A DNA stretch of 64,000 nucleotides from Gimesia chilikensis (GCF_008329715.1 NZ_VTSR01000032.1:186001-250000); one strand, 5' to 3'. Counted from the stretch's first letter, positions 19,837 through 29,540 are shown. Notes: generated by a model from the letters alone, not told the origin. Made by a program: numbers and translations.

Positions 19837-20721
19837 CTACAGGGGGGGGGCACAGATCGCGATCACGGCTGGATGCTTGAGTTTTCTTTCTACAGAGACT
19901 GCATAAAATTGTTCTTTGACACCGTTTGCCAGACCAACTGTGTGTAAGCCATAAATATCAGAAACATCTTCCTGGATCTGGACGGGGATCGCGAACAGCC
20001 CCAATCCATTTCGGCCTGCAATCTTCAACATCGCACTGTCTGCAAATTCGCCTTTGATAACCGGGGTCAGGTGCAGTTCACGAAACCACTGGTCCATTGC
20101 GTGGCGTAGGACACTCTCATCTGTGGGCAGCAGGAAAGGGGCACCATCAAGCGAGGCAGGAAAATTCCGGGAATATTTCTGGGCAAGTGCCTTCGTACCC
20201 ATGATCACAACGTCTGACTCCCCCAAACGGTGAGAGAACGCTTTTACCTTGTAAACAGGATCGAGTGCAGTGTCGGTCAGGATGACATCGAGTTTGTGAA
20301 TGGCCAGATCTGCAACCAGGCGCGGCATTTCGGCTTCTGTGCAAACAAGACGGATTGGTTCCTCAAGCATGAGGGCAGGCTGCAGAAGCTGGAATGCCAC
20401 TAGTTTCGGCATCATGTCGCGGATGCCCACCCGGAGTTCCAGGGGTTTCCCGATGGGTTTCCCTTTGATGAGCTCCATCAGCTCTCGACCTGTTGAGAAA
20501 ATTTCTGAGGCATACTCAGCAACCTGAGCACCAGTTTCAGTGAGTACCAGCCCACGGCCCTGCTTTTTGACCAGAGAAACTCCAAAGGCCTGCTCCAGTT
20601 GTCTGATCTGGGTGCTGACGCTGGACGGTGAAACATGCAGGATCTCACTGGCACCACGTACGCTCCCCTCTCGTGCCACAACCCAGAAGCTTTGTAAGTG
20701 ATGGTAATTCAGCCAGTCCAT
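19837..20721 (-). CDS. LysR-family regulator, NhaR-like
   Basis: 294 residues from the ATG at 20721, which has AGGAAAGAG just upstream; a start at 20781 would add 20 residues with no match to the family. The N-terminal helix-turn-helix (LNYHHLQSFWVVAREGSVRGAS) matches NhaR-type LysR proteins, which in enterobacteria activate the Na+/H+ antiporter nhaA and respond to sodium. The effector domain (about 90-290) also follows the NhaR pattern, with short GVRD and HKLDVILTD segments. No antiporter gene is adjacent. The last codons are a run of nine C bases (CAPPL then stop), a slippage-prone tract; one added C would extend the protein by about 11 residues. Confidence 0.87.
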   Translation of the reverse strand: MDWLNYHHLQSFWVVAREGSVRGASEILHVSPSSVSTQIRQLEQAFGVSLVKKQGRGLVLTETGAQVAEYASEIFSTGRELMELIKGKPIGKPLELRVGIRDMMPKLVAFQLLQPALMLEEPIRLVCTEAEMPRLVADLAIHKLDVILTDTALDPVYKVKAFSHRLGESDVVIMGTKALAQKYSRNFPASLDGAPFLLPTDESVLRHAMDQWFRELHLTPVIKGEFADSAMLKIAGRNGLGLFAIPVQIQEDVSDIYGLHTVGLANGVKEQFYAVSVERKLKHPAVIAICAPPL

Positions 20722-20940
20722 GCTCTCTTTCCTAAGCGAATACAATGATGCTATCGAACCGCAAATAAGATCGATTTTCAATCGTTAAGTCGTCAAATAA
20801 CTTTGTATTGGCTGACGCTCTGATTTCAACAATAAAAATGAGAGGTGCGCCCGTGGCTGGGATCTGTTTCTAACAAAACTGCTAAGATTAATGCTTTTTT
20901 TAACAGATGAATAAAAGCTGGCTTCTATCTCTGGAGGGCA

Positions 20941-20961
20941 CACTGGTTGATCTTGCCAGTG
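20941..20961. other. Small hairpin downstream of the DUF1559 gene
   Basis: CACTGG (20941-20946) pairs with CCAGTG (20956-20961) around a 9-base loop, 80 bp beyond the DUF1559 stop. There is no T-tract, so a terminator role is uncertain. Confidence 0.2.
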
Positions 20962-21040
20962 TCTCTTCTTCGTAAAGAGCTCTTACCCATCTCCTGCGTC
21001 TCACCAGATACTATTGAAAGCAGCCCAAGATTTGGATTTT

Positions 21041-22021
21041 TTAGAATGAATCGCCGCCGATCACCTGGCCGTCATTTCGGGCTGCCAGCCAGCGGAAGAC
21101 ATTGATATCGACGTTCTCACCAATCATTCTCACGCTACCATCCATTAGTAAAAAATGTGCTCCGCCTACGTGAGGGCTGTTATAACCGCCAGGACTACCG
21201 GTGGGAGAATTGGGGCCGCCAGACCGAACGTGAACGAGAGCCATCGTAATTGCGGGTCGTGCTGTGTCACCCACCGCCTGCCCACGCTGAGTGGCGACTT
21301 GTTGAGAAAATACTGTCCGCGCTGTGGGGATTACCCCAGCCCAGCCGTTAGGGACGAATGCACTTTGCCTTTCACCAATTCCGATTGTGTTCGAACTTCC
21401 ATCTGTAATGTCGTGCATCCGGACAGCGGAATTGCGATGGAACATGCCATTGAAGGGTTGTTGCTCATACATGGCAGTGTAACCTGAAGTATTAGTGGGA
21501 TCGGCACCCCCAAGCGAGCCAATATAACTGCAGGCTGCCAGGTCATTGATATTCAACGATGATGGATATGCGCTGATTCGCTGTGGAGTTGTGTCACTCG
21601 GGCAGAGGTAGGCAGTTACCGTCGAACTCCGTGCTGGAGCATTACTGCTGTCAGTAATCGGCAGATTGAAGTCGATCAGTTCCGAGAGATTTGCCTGATC
21701 CATAAACGGCAAAAGCATGGTGAAAAAACTCCAGCCGGGGCCGATTTCGGGTACAGGATCATTACCTCCCCCTGGCCAGGGGCCTGTCGGGATACTCACG
21801 AAGCCGGGCGGAAATACACTGTGACATTCCTCATAATTGTGGAGTGCCAACCCGATTTGCTTTAGATTATTTTTACATTGTGTCCTTCGGGCCGCCTCAC
21901 GTGCCTGCTGGACCGCAGGCAAAAGTAACGCGATCAGGATCGCAATGATTGCGATCACAACCAGGAGTTCAATCAATGTAAAGCCACGTCGCAGGTGAGA
22001 AACTGAAGACTGGGGGAGCAT
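21041..22021 (-). CDS. DUF1559 prepilin-like secreted protein
   Basis: 326 residues. The N-terminus is a type IV prepilin/pseudopilin leader: RRGFTLIELLVVIAIIAILI, with cleavage expected after the glycine before FTLIE. Then comes LLPAVQQAREAARRTQCKNN and the DUF1559 domain, ending with a short region containing HFLLMDGSVRMI, typical of the family. Planctomycetes carry dozens to hundreds of these genes, and the products are thought to be surface or pseudopilin-like proteins handled by a type II/IV machinery. Single gene, with no pilus assembly genes nearby. Confidence 0.95.
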   Translation of the reverse strand: MLPQSSVSHLRRGFTLIELLVVIAIIAILIALLLPAVQQAREAARRTQCKNNLKQIGLALHNYEECHSVFPPGFVSIPTGPWPGGGNDPVPEIGPGWSFFTMLLPFMDQANLSELIDFNLPITDSSNAPARSSTVTAYLCPSDTTPQRISAYPSSLNINDLAACSYIGSLGGADPTNTSGYTAMYEQQPFNGMFHRNSAVRMHDITDGSSNTIGIGERQSAFVPNGWAGVIPTARTVFSQQVATQRGQAVGDTARPAITMALVHVRSGGPNSPTGSPGGYNSPHVGGAHFLLMDGSVRMIGENVDINVFRWLAARNDGQVIGGDSF

Positions 22022-22638
22022 GAGGGCCTCTACGTCAAACTGTAATTACTGGATTTTCATTCCATCTGATTCATGATGCTGAACATGTTTCACGGAAAGA
22101 GGTTATGGACAAATAATCTTATGAATAAGCATGGGGCCGAGACTCTGTCTCAGGTTTGTTTTTAGTTTTAGGCCTGTCCCAAGCTCTCACAAGAGAGCTG
22201 ACAAAGAGTTTTTCAGAAAATTTATAAGAAACATTAATTTAAAGGGTCTGTTGAATCAGGCTGATAAATTTCCACGTCCTGAGTATTTTACAGACGAGGA
22301 AAGTAGCCTCTCGCTAAAGGGATTTTTCTTATTTTTTATCTTCGGCACGCGGTTGATCAGGTGTCCGTATACTGAGAGCACTGTCTTAAAAGAGGGCGGC
22401 AGTAGCCCTCGCCATGATGGACCAGATAGTGATTCAAACAGGGGAGCGTTAAGATGGCGGGAATTGTTTCCGAGGCTGCTATCACTATAATCACATCGCC
22501 ACAAGGGTAGGGGGGCCTGATGTCAGGTATCCCGATTCCTTCAGGTTTTTTAGCTGTCTGTTTACCTGACCAACGTGGTTTTCGGAAACACCTGAATACG
22601 CTGAATCCAAATTGGTTGTTAAGGCGAGATCTCCTCCC
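22022..22638. other. Intergenic region
   Basis: About 600 bp between divergent genes. Short frames on both strands (for example 22131-22490) show no known domain and unusual composition. Nothing was identified beyond the promoters that must be present. Confidence 0.45.
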
Positions 22639-23127
22639 ATGAGCTATGACGCGCATTTAATGTCTTTGATCACCAGCGGTTTGATTTTTTTTACAGGCTG
22701 TAGCGACAGCATGACTCCCTCTCAAACTCCGAGCGCTGATTTGATTTCACTACCAGTTGTCAGTGAGAGTGAGTTGACAGATTTACTGCAAAACGCAGAC
22801 AAGCCTGTGTTGATCGAGTTCAGCGTGATGACTGGATGTTTTCGCTGTGATGAGATGCGACCAGAGATGAAGCAACTGCGGGAAATGCTTCACGACCGAG
22901 TGAATTTAGTTCGCATGGATTTCAATGCGAATCAGGCTTTGGCTGCTTCACTCGGCGCTACTGTTTGTCCGTCTTATGTTTTGTTTTCCAACGGTCAACC
23001 GCTTTGGACGGAGAATTACCCCGTTTCTGGAAGGGTAATAGCGAGTCGAATTCAACAGAATTTGACATCCCATTCGCTTCAAGAGTCTCCTGGATCCTCA
23101 TTCGAAGATGGTTCCAGTTCGTTCTGA
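22639..23127 (+). CDS. Thioredoxin-fold lipoprotein
   Basis: About 162 residues from the ATG at 22639; a TTG at 22612 or an ATG at 22660 are alternatives. The N-terminal hydrophobic stretch ends in FFTGC, resembling a lipobox, so the protein is probably a lipoprotein. The body is a thioredoxin fold with the redox pair CFRC (in TGCFRCDEM) and a following region VCPSYVLFSNG, where the cis-proline of thioredoxins normally sits. The variant CFRC site suggests disulfide exchange or reduction outside the cytoplasm. A possible small membrane protein gene follows. Confidence 0.72.
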   Translation: MSYDAHLMSLITSGLIFFTGCSDSMTPSQTPSADLISLPVVSESELTDLLQNADKPVLIEFSVMTGCFRCDEMRPEMKQLREMLHDRVNLVRMDFNANQALAASLGATVCPSYVLFSNGQPLWTENYPVSGRVIASRIQQNLTSHSLQESPGSSFEDGSSSF

Positions 23128-23151
23128 TTCAATTCTCTGCCAGGGGCGGAT

Positions 23152-23328
23152 GTGACCCTGGCAGAGAATGGTAGAACCAACACAAACACTGGTCTTTCTG
23201 GGGCCTTACCTGCTCGGTACAGTAACTTATCTCTGGGGCTGTGCGCTTATGCGATTGCAAAGAATCGTCATGCCACATGGGGTTGTGCAGGTTTTTTATG
23301 TATACTGGCGATTCCACTTTTTATTTAG
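23152..23328 (+). CDS. Possible small membrane protein
   Basis: A 58-codon frame starting at a GTG (23152), with AGGGG about six bases upstream, and ending in TAG. The C-terminal half holds a single hydrophobic segment (about residues 27-58: LGLCAYAIAKNRHATWG then a hydrophobic tail). The pattern recalls the short last-helix proteins common in planctomycetes. It starts 24 bp after the thioredoxin-like gene. Being so short, it could be chance; conservation would decide. Confidence 0.35.
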   Translation: MTLAENGRTNTNTGLSGALPARYSNLSLGLCAYAIAKNRHATWGCAGFLCILAIPLFI

Positions 23329-23421
23329 GCTGAAAGCCCATCACTCTGACATGATCGCTCGCACTTAGACGAGTGTTGCCTTAGACAATCATGAGTAACG
23401 GGCAAAAAGAAGAACTTTACC

Positions 23422-24561
23422 ATGCAGATTATCGACCAGGGAATTGTCTATCCGTCTCATCTCGGAACAGATCGCCAGAGTTGCGCATTTCCGGGCGTGT
23501 GCGTCTCCGCGACAGGACGCTGGTTAGTGAGTTTTCGGGCAGCCCCTGAAAAAAGTGGTCTGCTGGGCCAACACCCGCTGATTTGCTGGTCTGATGATAG
23601 AGGGACCAGCTGGTCAGAGCCGATGAGTCCTTTTGAGCCACCTCAGTATGGCAATTTGACTCCAGGCAGTTTTCGCGCAGCATATCTCACTGCCTTGAAT
23701 GATGGCACGCTCATTTCCGCACTCTGCTGGGTGGATGCTCGTGATCCCTCGCGGCCATTTTTCAATGAAGAGACAGAGGGTTTACTGGATACGCGAATCT
23801 GTCTGAGTCGATCAGAAGATGATGGCCTGAGCTGGTCGTCTCCGGTTTTTGTCAGCAGTGAGTTCGATCATGTTCCTACACCGCTGACAGGGCCGATTCT
23901 TGAATTCAGCGATACAGAGGACCGCAACCTGCTGGCAATCCAACTGGAACTCAATAAGCCCTATTTCGATAAGACGCCCTGGCATCATCGTTCAATCTTG
24001 CTGCTTTCTGATGATGATGGTCACACCTGGTCAAATCACATTGTGACAAGTGATGACCCGGTATTAAGGATGTTTTACTGGGATCAACGTCCAGCACTGG
24101 TCGGTGAAAATGAACTGTTAGATTTATTCTGGACTTTTGACCGGGAGACTGGTGAGTATCTCAATATACACGCGCGAAAGACTGAAACCAGTTATGCAGA
24201 TTGGTCACCACTGTGGGATACTGACGTGCCTGGTCAACCGGCGGCTCCTGTGCGTTTATCAGATGGTCGGCTAGTTATGGTTTATGTAGATCGCACAGAA
24301 AACCCTGCGATCAAACTTCGTACCAGTAAAGATAACGGACATCATTGGCCAGTTGAGAGTGAATTAATACTTTATTCGCAGGGAGCATCCCCAAATTTGA
24401 TGTGGCCGGGCGACATGCTTGGTGCCTGGGAGGAAATGTCAAATTTCGCTGTTGGTTTGCCTGCGACAGCGTTGTTGCCTGAAGATGAACTGCTGGTTGT
24501 CTTTTATGCCGGTCCGTCGAAAAATGACACCAGCATTCACTGGCAATGTATTCGCCCTTGA
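23422..24561 (+). CDS. Sialidase-like (BNR) cytoplasmic protein
   Basis: 379 residues, no signal peptide, starting directly with the propeller domain. Asp-box-like repeats are clear: WSDDRGTSW, SEDDGLSWS, SDDDGHTWS and SKDNGHHW. A conserved Arg near the start (TDRQSCAFPG) may be part of the sialidase arginine triad, but the set cannot be completed by eye. Lack of a signal contrasts with the exported sialidase-like protein at 7311; planctomycete members like this may act on imported sugars or be non-catalytic. Confidence 0.8.
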   Translation: MQIIDQGIVYPSHLGTDRQSCAFPGVCVSATGRWLVSFRAAPEKSGLLGQHPLICWSDDRGTSWSEPMSPFEPPQYGNLTPGSFRAAYLTALNDGTLISALCWVDARDPSRPFFNEETEGLLDTRICLSRSEDDGLSWSSPVFVSSEFDHVPTPLTGPILEFSDTEDRNLLAIQLELNKPYFDKTPWHHRSILLLSDDDGHTWSNHIVTSDDPVLRMFYWDQRPALVGENELLDLFWTFDRETGEYLNIHARKTETSYADWSPLWDTDVPGQPAAPVRLSDGRLVMVYVDRTENPAIKLRTSKDNGHHWPVESELILYSQGASPNLMWPGDMLGAWEEMSNFAVGLPATALLPEDELLVVFYAGPSKNDTSIHWQCIRP

Positions 24562-24617
24562 TCATCAGAAGTGACGTGATAAGAAAGAAAACGAACGCAT
24601 ATCTGAATAAATGGAAA

Positions 24618-25004
24618 TTACTTAACTGCTTTCAGCCTTCTCAATTTTTCCCAATTACCAGTCGGCCGAGAGAAGTAGCGGTATGTGTCGAATACGTCAC
24701 CATTTCCAACGATGCGCGGGTCTCCCCCCTGGCGCAGGATCATCTCCAGTTCGGTGCACAGCTCCTCCTTGGCCGTTGCGTATTCGGGATTGCTGTAAAG
24801 GTTTCGCATTTGATATGGGGCGTGATGAAGGTCGTACAGTTCTTCACCCGGTCGCAGTTGAAACCAGAGTCGATGCACAGAATTCTCGCTGGCATGTTGC
24901 ATGAGGTAGTCTCATGTCGGTCCACCATCGGTGTCGTAACCCGGAAAGCGATCTGGTTTGAAATTGCGAATATAAAGGTATTCGCGCGTCCGGATGGCCC
25001 GGCG
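24618..25004 (-). pseudogene. 3' remnant of a sulfatase gene, cut by an inverted-repeat element
   Basis: Read on the minus strand, the sequence encodes the last ~128 residues of a heparan-type sulfatase: TREYLYIRNFKPDRFPGYDT, then DYLMQHASENS and RPGEELYDL, ending in the usual C-terminal tail. The N-terminal catalytic part with the formylglycine cysteine is missing. Similarity runs without a gap up to position 25004 and stops exactly where the terminal inverted repeat of the 25005-25298 element begins. There is also an in-frame TGA at 24912-24914 where an Arg codon would be expected. The gene is dead. Confidence 0.75.
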
Positions 25005-25298
25005 TGCTGTTTATCACGACATTCCCTAAAAATTCGCGCGAGTTCTCGACACTATCTTGCTGTGATATGCCAAAAATCTCTTCCCCAGGGAACCCTGAAT
25101 CACCAGAATCTGGGTATATCCAACAGCAAATGCAGGCAACGCATCTAGCACCGGCGATTTCATTCTCCAATCGCTGACGCAGCATGAAAATGTCATTTCG
25201 GGCGGTAATGGTCCCTGCATTTCATTGCCGAATGGACTGGGCTTTTCTCAAGAGCGAGAACTCGTGCGAATATGTCTGGAATGTCATGACAAACAGCA
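25005..25298. mobile_element. 294-bp inverted-repeat element (MITE-like, internally deleted IS)
   Basis: Bounded by imperfect ~44-bp inverted repeats: TGCTGTTTATCACGACATTC at the left end and its counterpart ending in GTCATGACAAACAGCA at the right. The first ~144 bp align with the left part of the element at 33907, including the region where a transposase begins. The interior is too short for a transposase, so this is a non-autonomous deletion derivative. The left end coincides with the break in the sulfatase remnant. No target-site duplication was found. Confidence 0.65.
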
Positions 25299-25414
25299 GT
25301 GTCAATTTTTTCACAAGATATTTTCTTCAAAGATCAATTAGTTGCGGGGCTTAACGGACGACAGTCTATTTGTACCCGATGAATCACTCCACATTGTGGG
25401 TATGTGCTTGCCAG

Positions 25415-26026
25415 TTAAAACTTTTGCACCCAGGATTGTAGCCCACGCATGATCATTTCCACTGCGATTGTCCCGACGTACAAGGCCGTCACCCTGCCGG
25501 CAACTTCAATGTAACGCTGAACAAGATACTCCCGCTTCTTCCGGACATAGTCATGAATTTCTTTCAGAATTAGCATGAGTGAAACTGAAATACCCAGTGC
25601 TAAAACTATTGCACCACAGGCAATTAGCGGATCGAGTCTTTTCCCCACAACCACGCTCGCACTCAATGTCCCTGGCCCGATGAGTACAGGCATCGCAATG
25701 GCCCCGGCCAGATTCTCAGATTTGCCGTGCAGGATTTCGACTGCTGATGGTCCCTTGAAGACAAACTGAATACCAATAAGCAAGAATACAATCCCGCCGA
25801 AAATCTGAAAGGATGCGAACTCGGCCTGTACTAAACTTGAGAAGATCACATCGCCGATCAAAGCAAAACAGCTGAAGACAACCGCCGAGATTGCTGCAGC
25901 AACGAGCAGGACGCGGTAGAACCTCTCCCTGTCAAGAGTTTTGACTACATCAAAGAGGTAGACAATGACCAGGAATGGATTGAGCAGTGCGAGTAGAATT
26001 GAAACGGAACTCAAGAAATCCAGCAT
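25415..26026 (-). CDS. MarC/UPF0056-family membrane protein
   Basis: 203 residues with about six hydrophobic segments; the MarC pattern is seen in LLALLNPFLVIVYLFDV near the N-terminus and PVLIGPGTLSASVVVGKRLD in the middle, the duplicated N-P motif regions of the family. MarC proteins are inner-membrane proteins first linked to multiple antibiotic resistance, a link later questioned, and their transport substrate is not settled. GAGAGAG precedes the ATG. It stands alone between debris on both sides. Confidence 0.9.
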   Translation of the reverse strand: MLDFLSSVSILLALLNPFLVIVYLFDVVKTLDRERFYRVLLVAAAISAVVFSCFALIGDVIFSSLVQAEFASFQIFGGIVFLLIGIQFVFKGPSAVEILHGKSENLAGAIAMPVLIGPGTLSASVVVGKRLDPLIACGAIVLALGISVSLMLILKEIHDYVRKKREYLVQRYIEVAGRVTALYVGTIAVEMIMRGLQSWVQKF

Positions 26027-26479
26027 TTATCTCTCTCACACAATTCGTAATTAACCTTTCAAACCAGTTCCGGTATTATGCCGACCTGGAGCAGCTATGA
26101 TGAAAAGTTCTGATTTTTTACTATTCTGATCCGCTTCCATACAGGGGCCATAGCACGCTTGGATATGATACCAGCCGATAACAGAACTTCAAGATGCAGC
26201 TTCGTCGTCACTCGATGCATCGTACTGTCATTACTGGGCCAGCTCACGGGAAATCGCAGTGAGAAAATCTATTTATTGCTTCCGAAAAATCTTTAAGTCG
26301 ACCATCTTTGAGGGACGTTATTTTATTTGAGATAACAGAGCATTCAGTATTTTCTTTGATCTAACATTGTTTTTCGATTTTGATTTTAGATGTCTGCTAA
26401 TAGATTTATAGAATTCAGCACGAGCTTTAAAAAATATAGATACTGTCATAGAAAGAGACTGGAATGTATTCCCCACTGA
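26027..26479. other. Intergenic region next to IS3 remnant
   Basis: AT-rich sequence with no recognisable gene or repeat; it separates the MarC gene from the transposase remnant. Confidence 0.4.
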
Positions 26480-26916
26480 CCATGCCCCCAACTCGGTACC
26501 AGTTGAAATGCGAGTGAAAGCCTCGATAACTCCTGAGGCGTCCTGTTGCCCAATGCACTGTGGGGACGCCGCTCGTTGTAATCCTTACGCCAGGAATCCA
26601 GTTATTCCTGCGCTTCTTCCAATGACAGGAACCAGTGCTGGTTTAGACATTCCTGTCGCAGTCGACCGTTAAAGGATTCAATCAACGCATTATCTGTAGG
26701 CTTTCCCGGACGACTGAAGTCAAGCTTCACCCGGTTCCAGTAAGCTCACCAGTCCAGACTCTTCGAAATAAATTCAGGGCCGTTGTCGACTCGAATCGTT
26801 TCAGGATGGGCGCCACGCTGCTGTGTAACTTGTTTCAAAGTTTGAACGACATCATCACCAGTCAGACGCTGTCCGGTCTGGATCGCCAGACTCTCACGGC
26901 TAAAGTTATCAGCTAC
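26480..26916 (-). pseudogene. IS3-family transposase (orfB) remnant
   Basis: On the minus strand the frame encodes the C-terminal half of an IS3 orfB integrase: DNFSRESLAIQ, IRVDNGPEF (second catalytic Asp), then LIESFNGRLRQECLNQHWF (catalytic Glu) and YNERRPHSALG. Two in-frame stops, TGA at 26746-26748 and TAA at 26602-26604, break it, and the N-terminal half and orfA are missing. The sequence upstream of DNFSRES is unrelated. No terminal repeats were found. An old, inactive insertion. Confidence 0.82.
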
Positions 26917-27059
26917 CCAGCGGGTCATTGCAAGAGACAATTGGGTATATAAGCTCGATTCGATGATATATAATGGACAGCACCAAAAGGCTGTTTTCTC
27001 GATCGCAGCTAAAAATGACATAGAAGACAAGCTCTCAATGAAACCGACTTCCCGGGGAG

Positions 27060-29540
27060 TTGGTGCAAACACCTTTTCGTTCGCCTGGAGCCCCAACACC
27101 CCATAGAAATATCAATTCGACTGCGAAAGGAGTCATTCACATATTTGGATGGATCGCCATACTAGTTCAACGATTCTGGCCCTGGCTGCTTGCTGCCTGG
27201 GTTGTAGTCGGAGGAATGCTGTACTGGAGGGCTCCTGTCTGGGATTCTGTCGCTGTTCAAGGAGAATTTAATTTTCTTCCGGAGAATAGTCCGACTCGAC
27301 GTGGCGAGAAATTGTTACAACAGGCGTTTCCCGATGATCGCGAAAAAAGCAGCATCGTACTGGTTCTCACACGCAACGATGAAACCCCACTCTCAAGCTC
27401 AGATAAATCGTACATCACCGACACACTTCAGCCGAAACTCGAACAGCTTAGCGAATCTGAAAGTCCCATGCTGAATGTAAGGACCTTCTCGGACGAGGAG
27501 ATCGGCGAGCTGCTCATCAGTAAGGACGAACGCGCTGCTCTTGTCGAGATTGAACTTTCTCTGGGCCTCTTCGATCAAAGTAATCGTGAACAGATTGCAA
27601 TAGTTGAACAGCAGATTACGAAACTGAGAAGTTCAAAGGAATTTCCACCGGAGTTAAACGTCACCATGACTGGCAGCGCAGTTGTCGGTCGTGATGAACG
27701 GAGAGCCCAACAAAAGAGTGCTGAAAAAATACAATCTTGGGCGACATGGCTGGTTCTGGGACTGCTACTGGTCGTTTTTCGTGCGCCCCTGCTGGCACTC
27801 ATTCCATTATGCACAATCATATTCTCACTTGAAATATCATTAAAAATAACAGCCCTCTTAGCCGAATACGGACTGATTGGCGTGTTTCAAGGGCAGGAGA
27901 TTTACACAAGAGTCATCGTCTACGGAGCCGGAGTCGATTACAGCCTGTTTTTACTCTCGCGCTATAAGGAAGAAATGCAGAATGGACTCGCAAGTGAAGA
28001 GGCCATTGGTACGGCGATTCGAAAAGTAGGAACAGCAGTTGCCGCCAGCGCAACAACTGAAATTATCGGCCTCGGTATGTTGATGTTGATGAGCTTCCTC
28101 AAGTTTCAAAAAGCTGGTTTCAGTATCGCACTCGGCTTCCTGGTGATGCTGTTGACTTCTTTACTGTTGACTCCATCCCTGTTGTCTCTGGTGGGGCGTT
28201 TCGCATTCTGGCCTTTCTCTTTATCTCAGCCAGACGGGGGATTGAAACAGGGCTCGCGAAAAAAAAATCGAAACCTTGAAGTCATCTGGGAATGGATTGG
28301 AGAAAAACTTCAGCAACGTCCCGGAACATTCTGGATTGTGACGATGTTAATCTTGCTTCCTGTTGGGGCTTGGGGGGTAAGTCAATCTGATCGTTTGAGT
28401 TATGGTGTGGTCAGTGAACTACCTTCAGATGCCCCCAGCCGAACGGGAACTCAACGATTATCGCAATATTTTCCTGCCGGCAAAACCGGTCCTGCGACGG
28501 TCCTGATTCGCAACGACGAGATCGATTTCGGGAGCCTGGAAGGTGAAGTGGGGATATCGGACTGGACAGACAATCTCTGGTTGAAGGCACAACAGTTGAA
28601 CATCGCCGACATCAGAAGCCTGGACAAGCCCAAAGGCTTTTGGACGAAATCAGAGCAAGACTCCGGTGCTGAAGAGACTGACGGACGATTATTGGAGCAC
28701 CTGGTAATACGGTCAGTCCAGCGTACGCGGGCTGGTGACTATTATGTAAGTGACAGCGGTAAATTCGACGGAAGCGTGACGCGGGCGAGTATCGTTCTAT
28801 CCTCCAATCCATTTGCTCGCAAGACAATCGAACAATTTGAGGTCCTGCGGGAAGCGGTCAAAGCAGCGTTGCCTGCCAACCTGAAGGGGAGCACTGTTTA
28901 TTTACTCGGTTCAACGGCCAATCTGAGTGATCTCAAGTCGGTTGCCGAACAGGACCGCACACGAATCTATTTACTGGTGACTGCAGTCGTGCTGGTGATA
29001 TTGATTATCATGCTACGTCGAGTTGCGATCCCGATTTATTTAATCCTACTGATACTTTGCGGATATTTTGTGACGATTGGTACGACCATACTGGTGTTCC
29101 AATGGTGGCAGGGAGACCGGTTCGCAGGTCTTGACTGGACCGTTCCAATCTTTCTCTTCACTGTTCTCATCGCCGTAGGAGAAGACTACAACATTTTGCT
29201 AATCACTCGCGTCGACGAGGAATACGCCAAGTCCAAGTTACCGAACGCCGTAACTGAAGCGTTTAAACGTACGGGAAACATTATCTCCGGATGCGGCTTG
29301 ATCATGGCTGGCACGTTTTCGTCGCTTATATTTGGCGGACAGCTACTGGGTCTTCAACAACTCGGATTCGCACTCGTCTTCGGTGTTGTATTAGACACGT
29401 TTGTAATCCGGACGCTCCTGATTCCCACCTGGCTGACGCTCCTCTATGAAGGACGATTCGGTCGTTTCTCGCGGTGTCTGGGCGGGCCGGAGTGTCTCGA
29501 AAAGTCAGACCCTAAATCTGTTCCGTCGCAAGAGGAGTAA
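27060..29540 (+). CDS. MMPL/RND-superfamily membrane transporter
   Basis: 826 residues. The layout is the RND one: a first transmembrane segment (about 30-55), a large periplasmic loop, a block of five to six helices (about 225-385) with GAGVDYSLFLLSRYKEE, then the same again, with a second loop and a helix block (about 640-800) containing GEDYNILLITRVDEEY. The GxDY motifs are the proton-relay signature of MMPL proteins, which export lipids or hydrophobic compounds. The start is uncertain: only TTG (27060) or GTG (27063) lies after the nearest upstream stop, overlapping the end of IS3 debris, with GGGGAG directly before. The original 5' end may have been lost or replaced. Confidence 0.88.
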   Translation: MVQTPFRSPGAPTPHRNINSTAKGVIHIFGWIAILVQRFWPWLLAAWVVVGGMLYWRAPVWDSVAVQGEFNFLPENSPTRRGEKLLQQAFPDDREKSSIVLVLTRNDETPLSSSDKSYITDTLQPKLEQLSESESPMLNVRTFSDEEIGELLISKDERAALVEIELSLGLFDQSNREQIAIVEQQITKLRSSKEFPPELNVTMTGSAVVGRDERRAQQKSAEKIQSWATWLVLGLLLVVFRAPLLALIPLCTIIFSLEISLKITALLAEYGLIGVFQGQEIYTRVIVYGAGVDYSLFLLSRYKEEMQNGLASEEAIGTAIRKVGTAVAASATTEIIGLGMLMLMSFLKFQKAGFSIALGFLVMLLTSLLLTPSLLSLVGRFAFWPFSLSQPDGGLKQGSRKKNRNLEVIWEWIGEKLQQRPGTFWIVTMLILLPVGAWGVSQSDRLSYGVVSELPSDAPSRTGTQRLSQYFPAGKTGPATVLIRNDEIDFGSLEGEVGISDWTDNLWLKAQQLNIADIRSLDKPKGFWTKSEQDSGAEETDGRLLEHLVIRSVQRTRAGDYYVSDSGKFDGSVTRASIVLSSNPFARKTIEQFEVLREAVKAALPANLKGSTVYLLGSTANLSDLKSVAEQDRTRIYLLVTAVVLVILIIMLRRVAIPIYLILLILCGYFVTIGTTILVFQWWQGDRFAGLDWTVPIFLFTVLIAVGEDYNILLITRVDEEYAKSKLPNAVTEAFKRTGNIISGCGLIMAGTFSSLIFGGQLLGLQQLGFALVFGVVLDTFVIRTLLIPTWLTLLYEGRFGRFSRCLGGPECLEKSDPKSVPSQEE

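Noticed and set aside
24546-25148. 200-codon plus-strand frame over the sulfatase remnant
   Set aside because: Antisense shadow of the sulfatase debris and the element.
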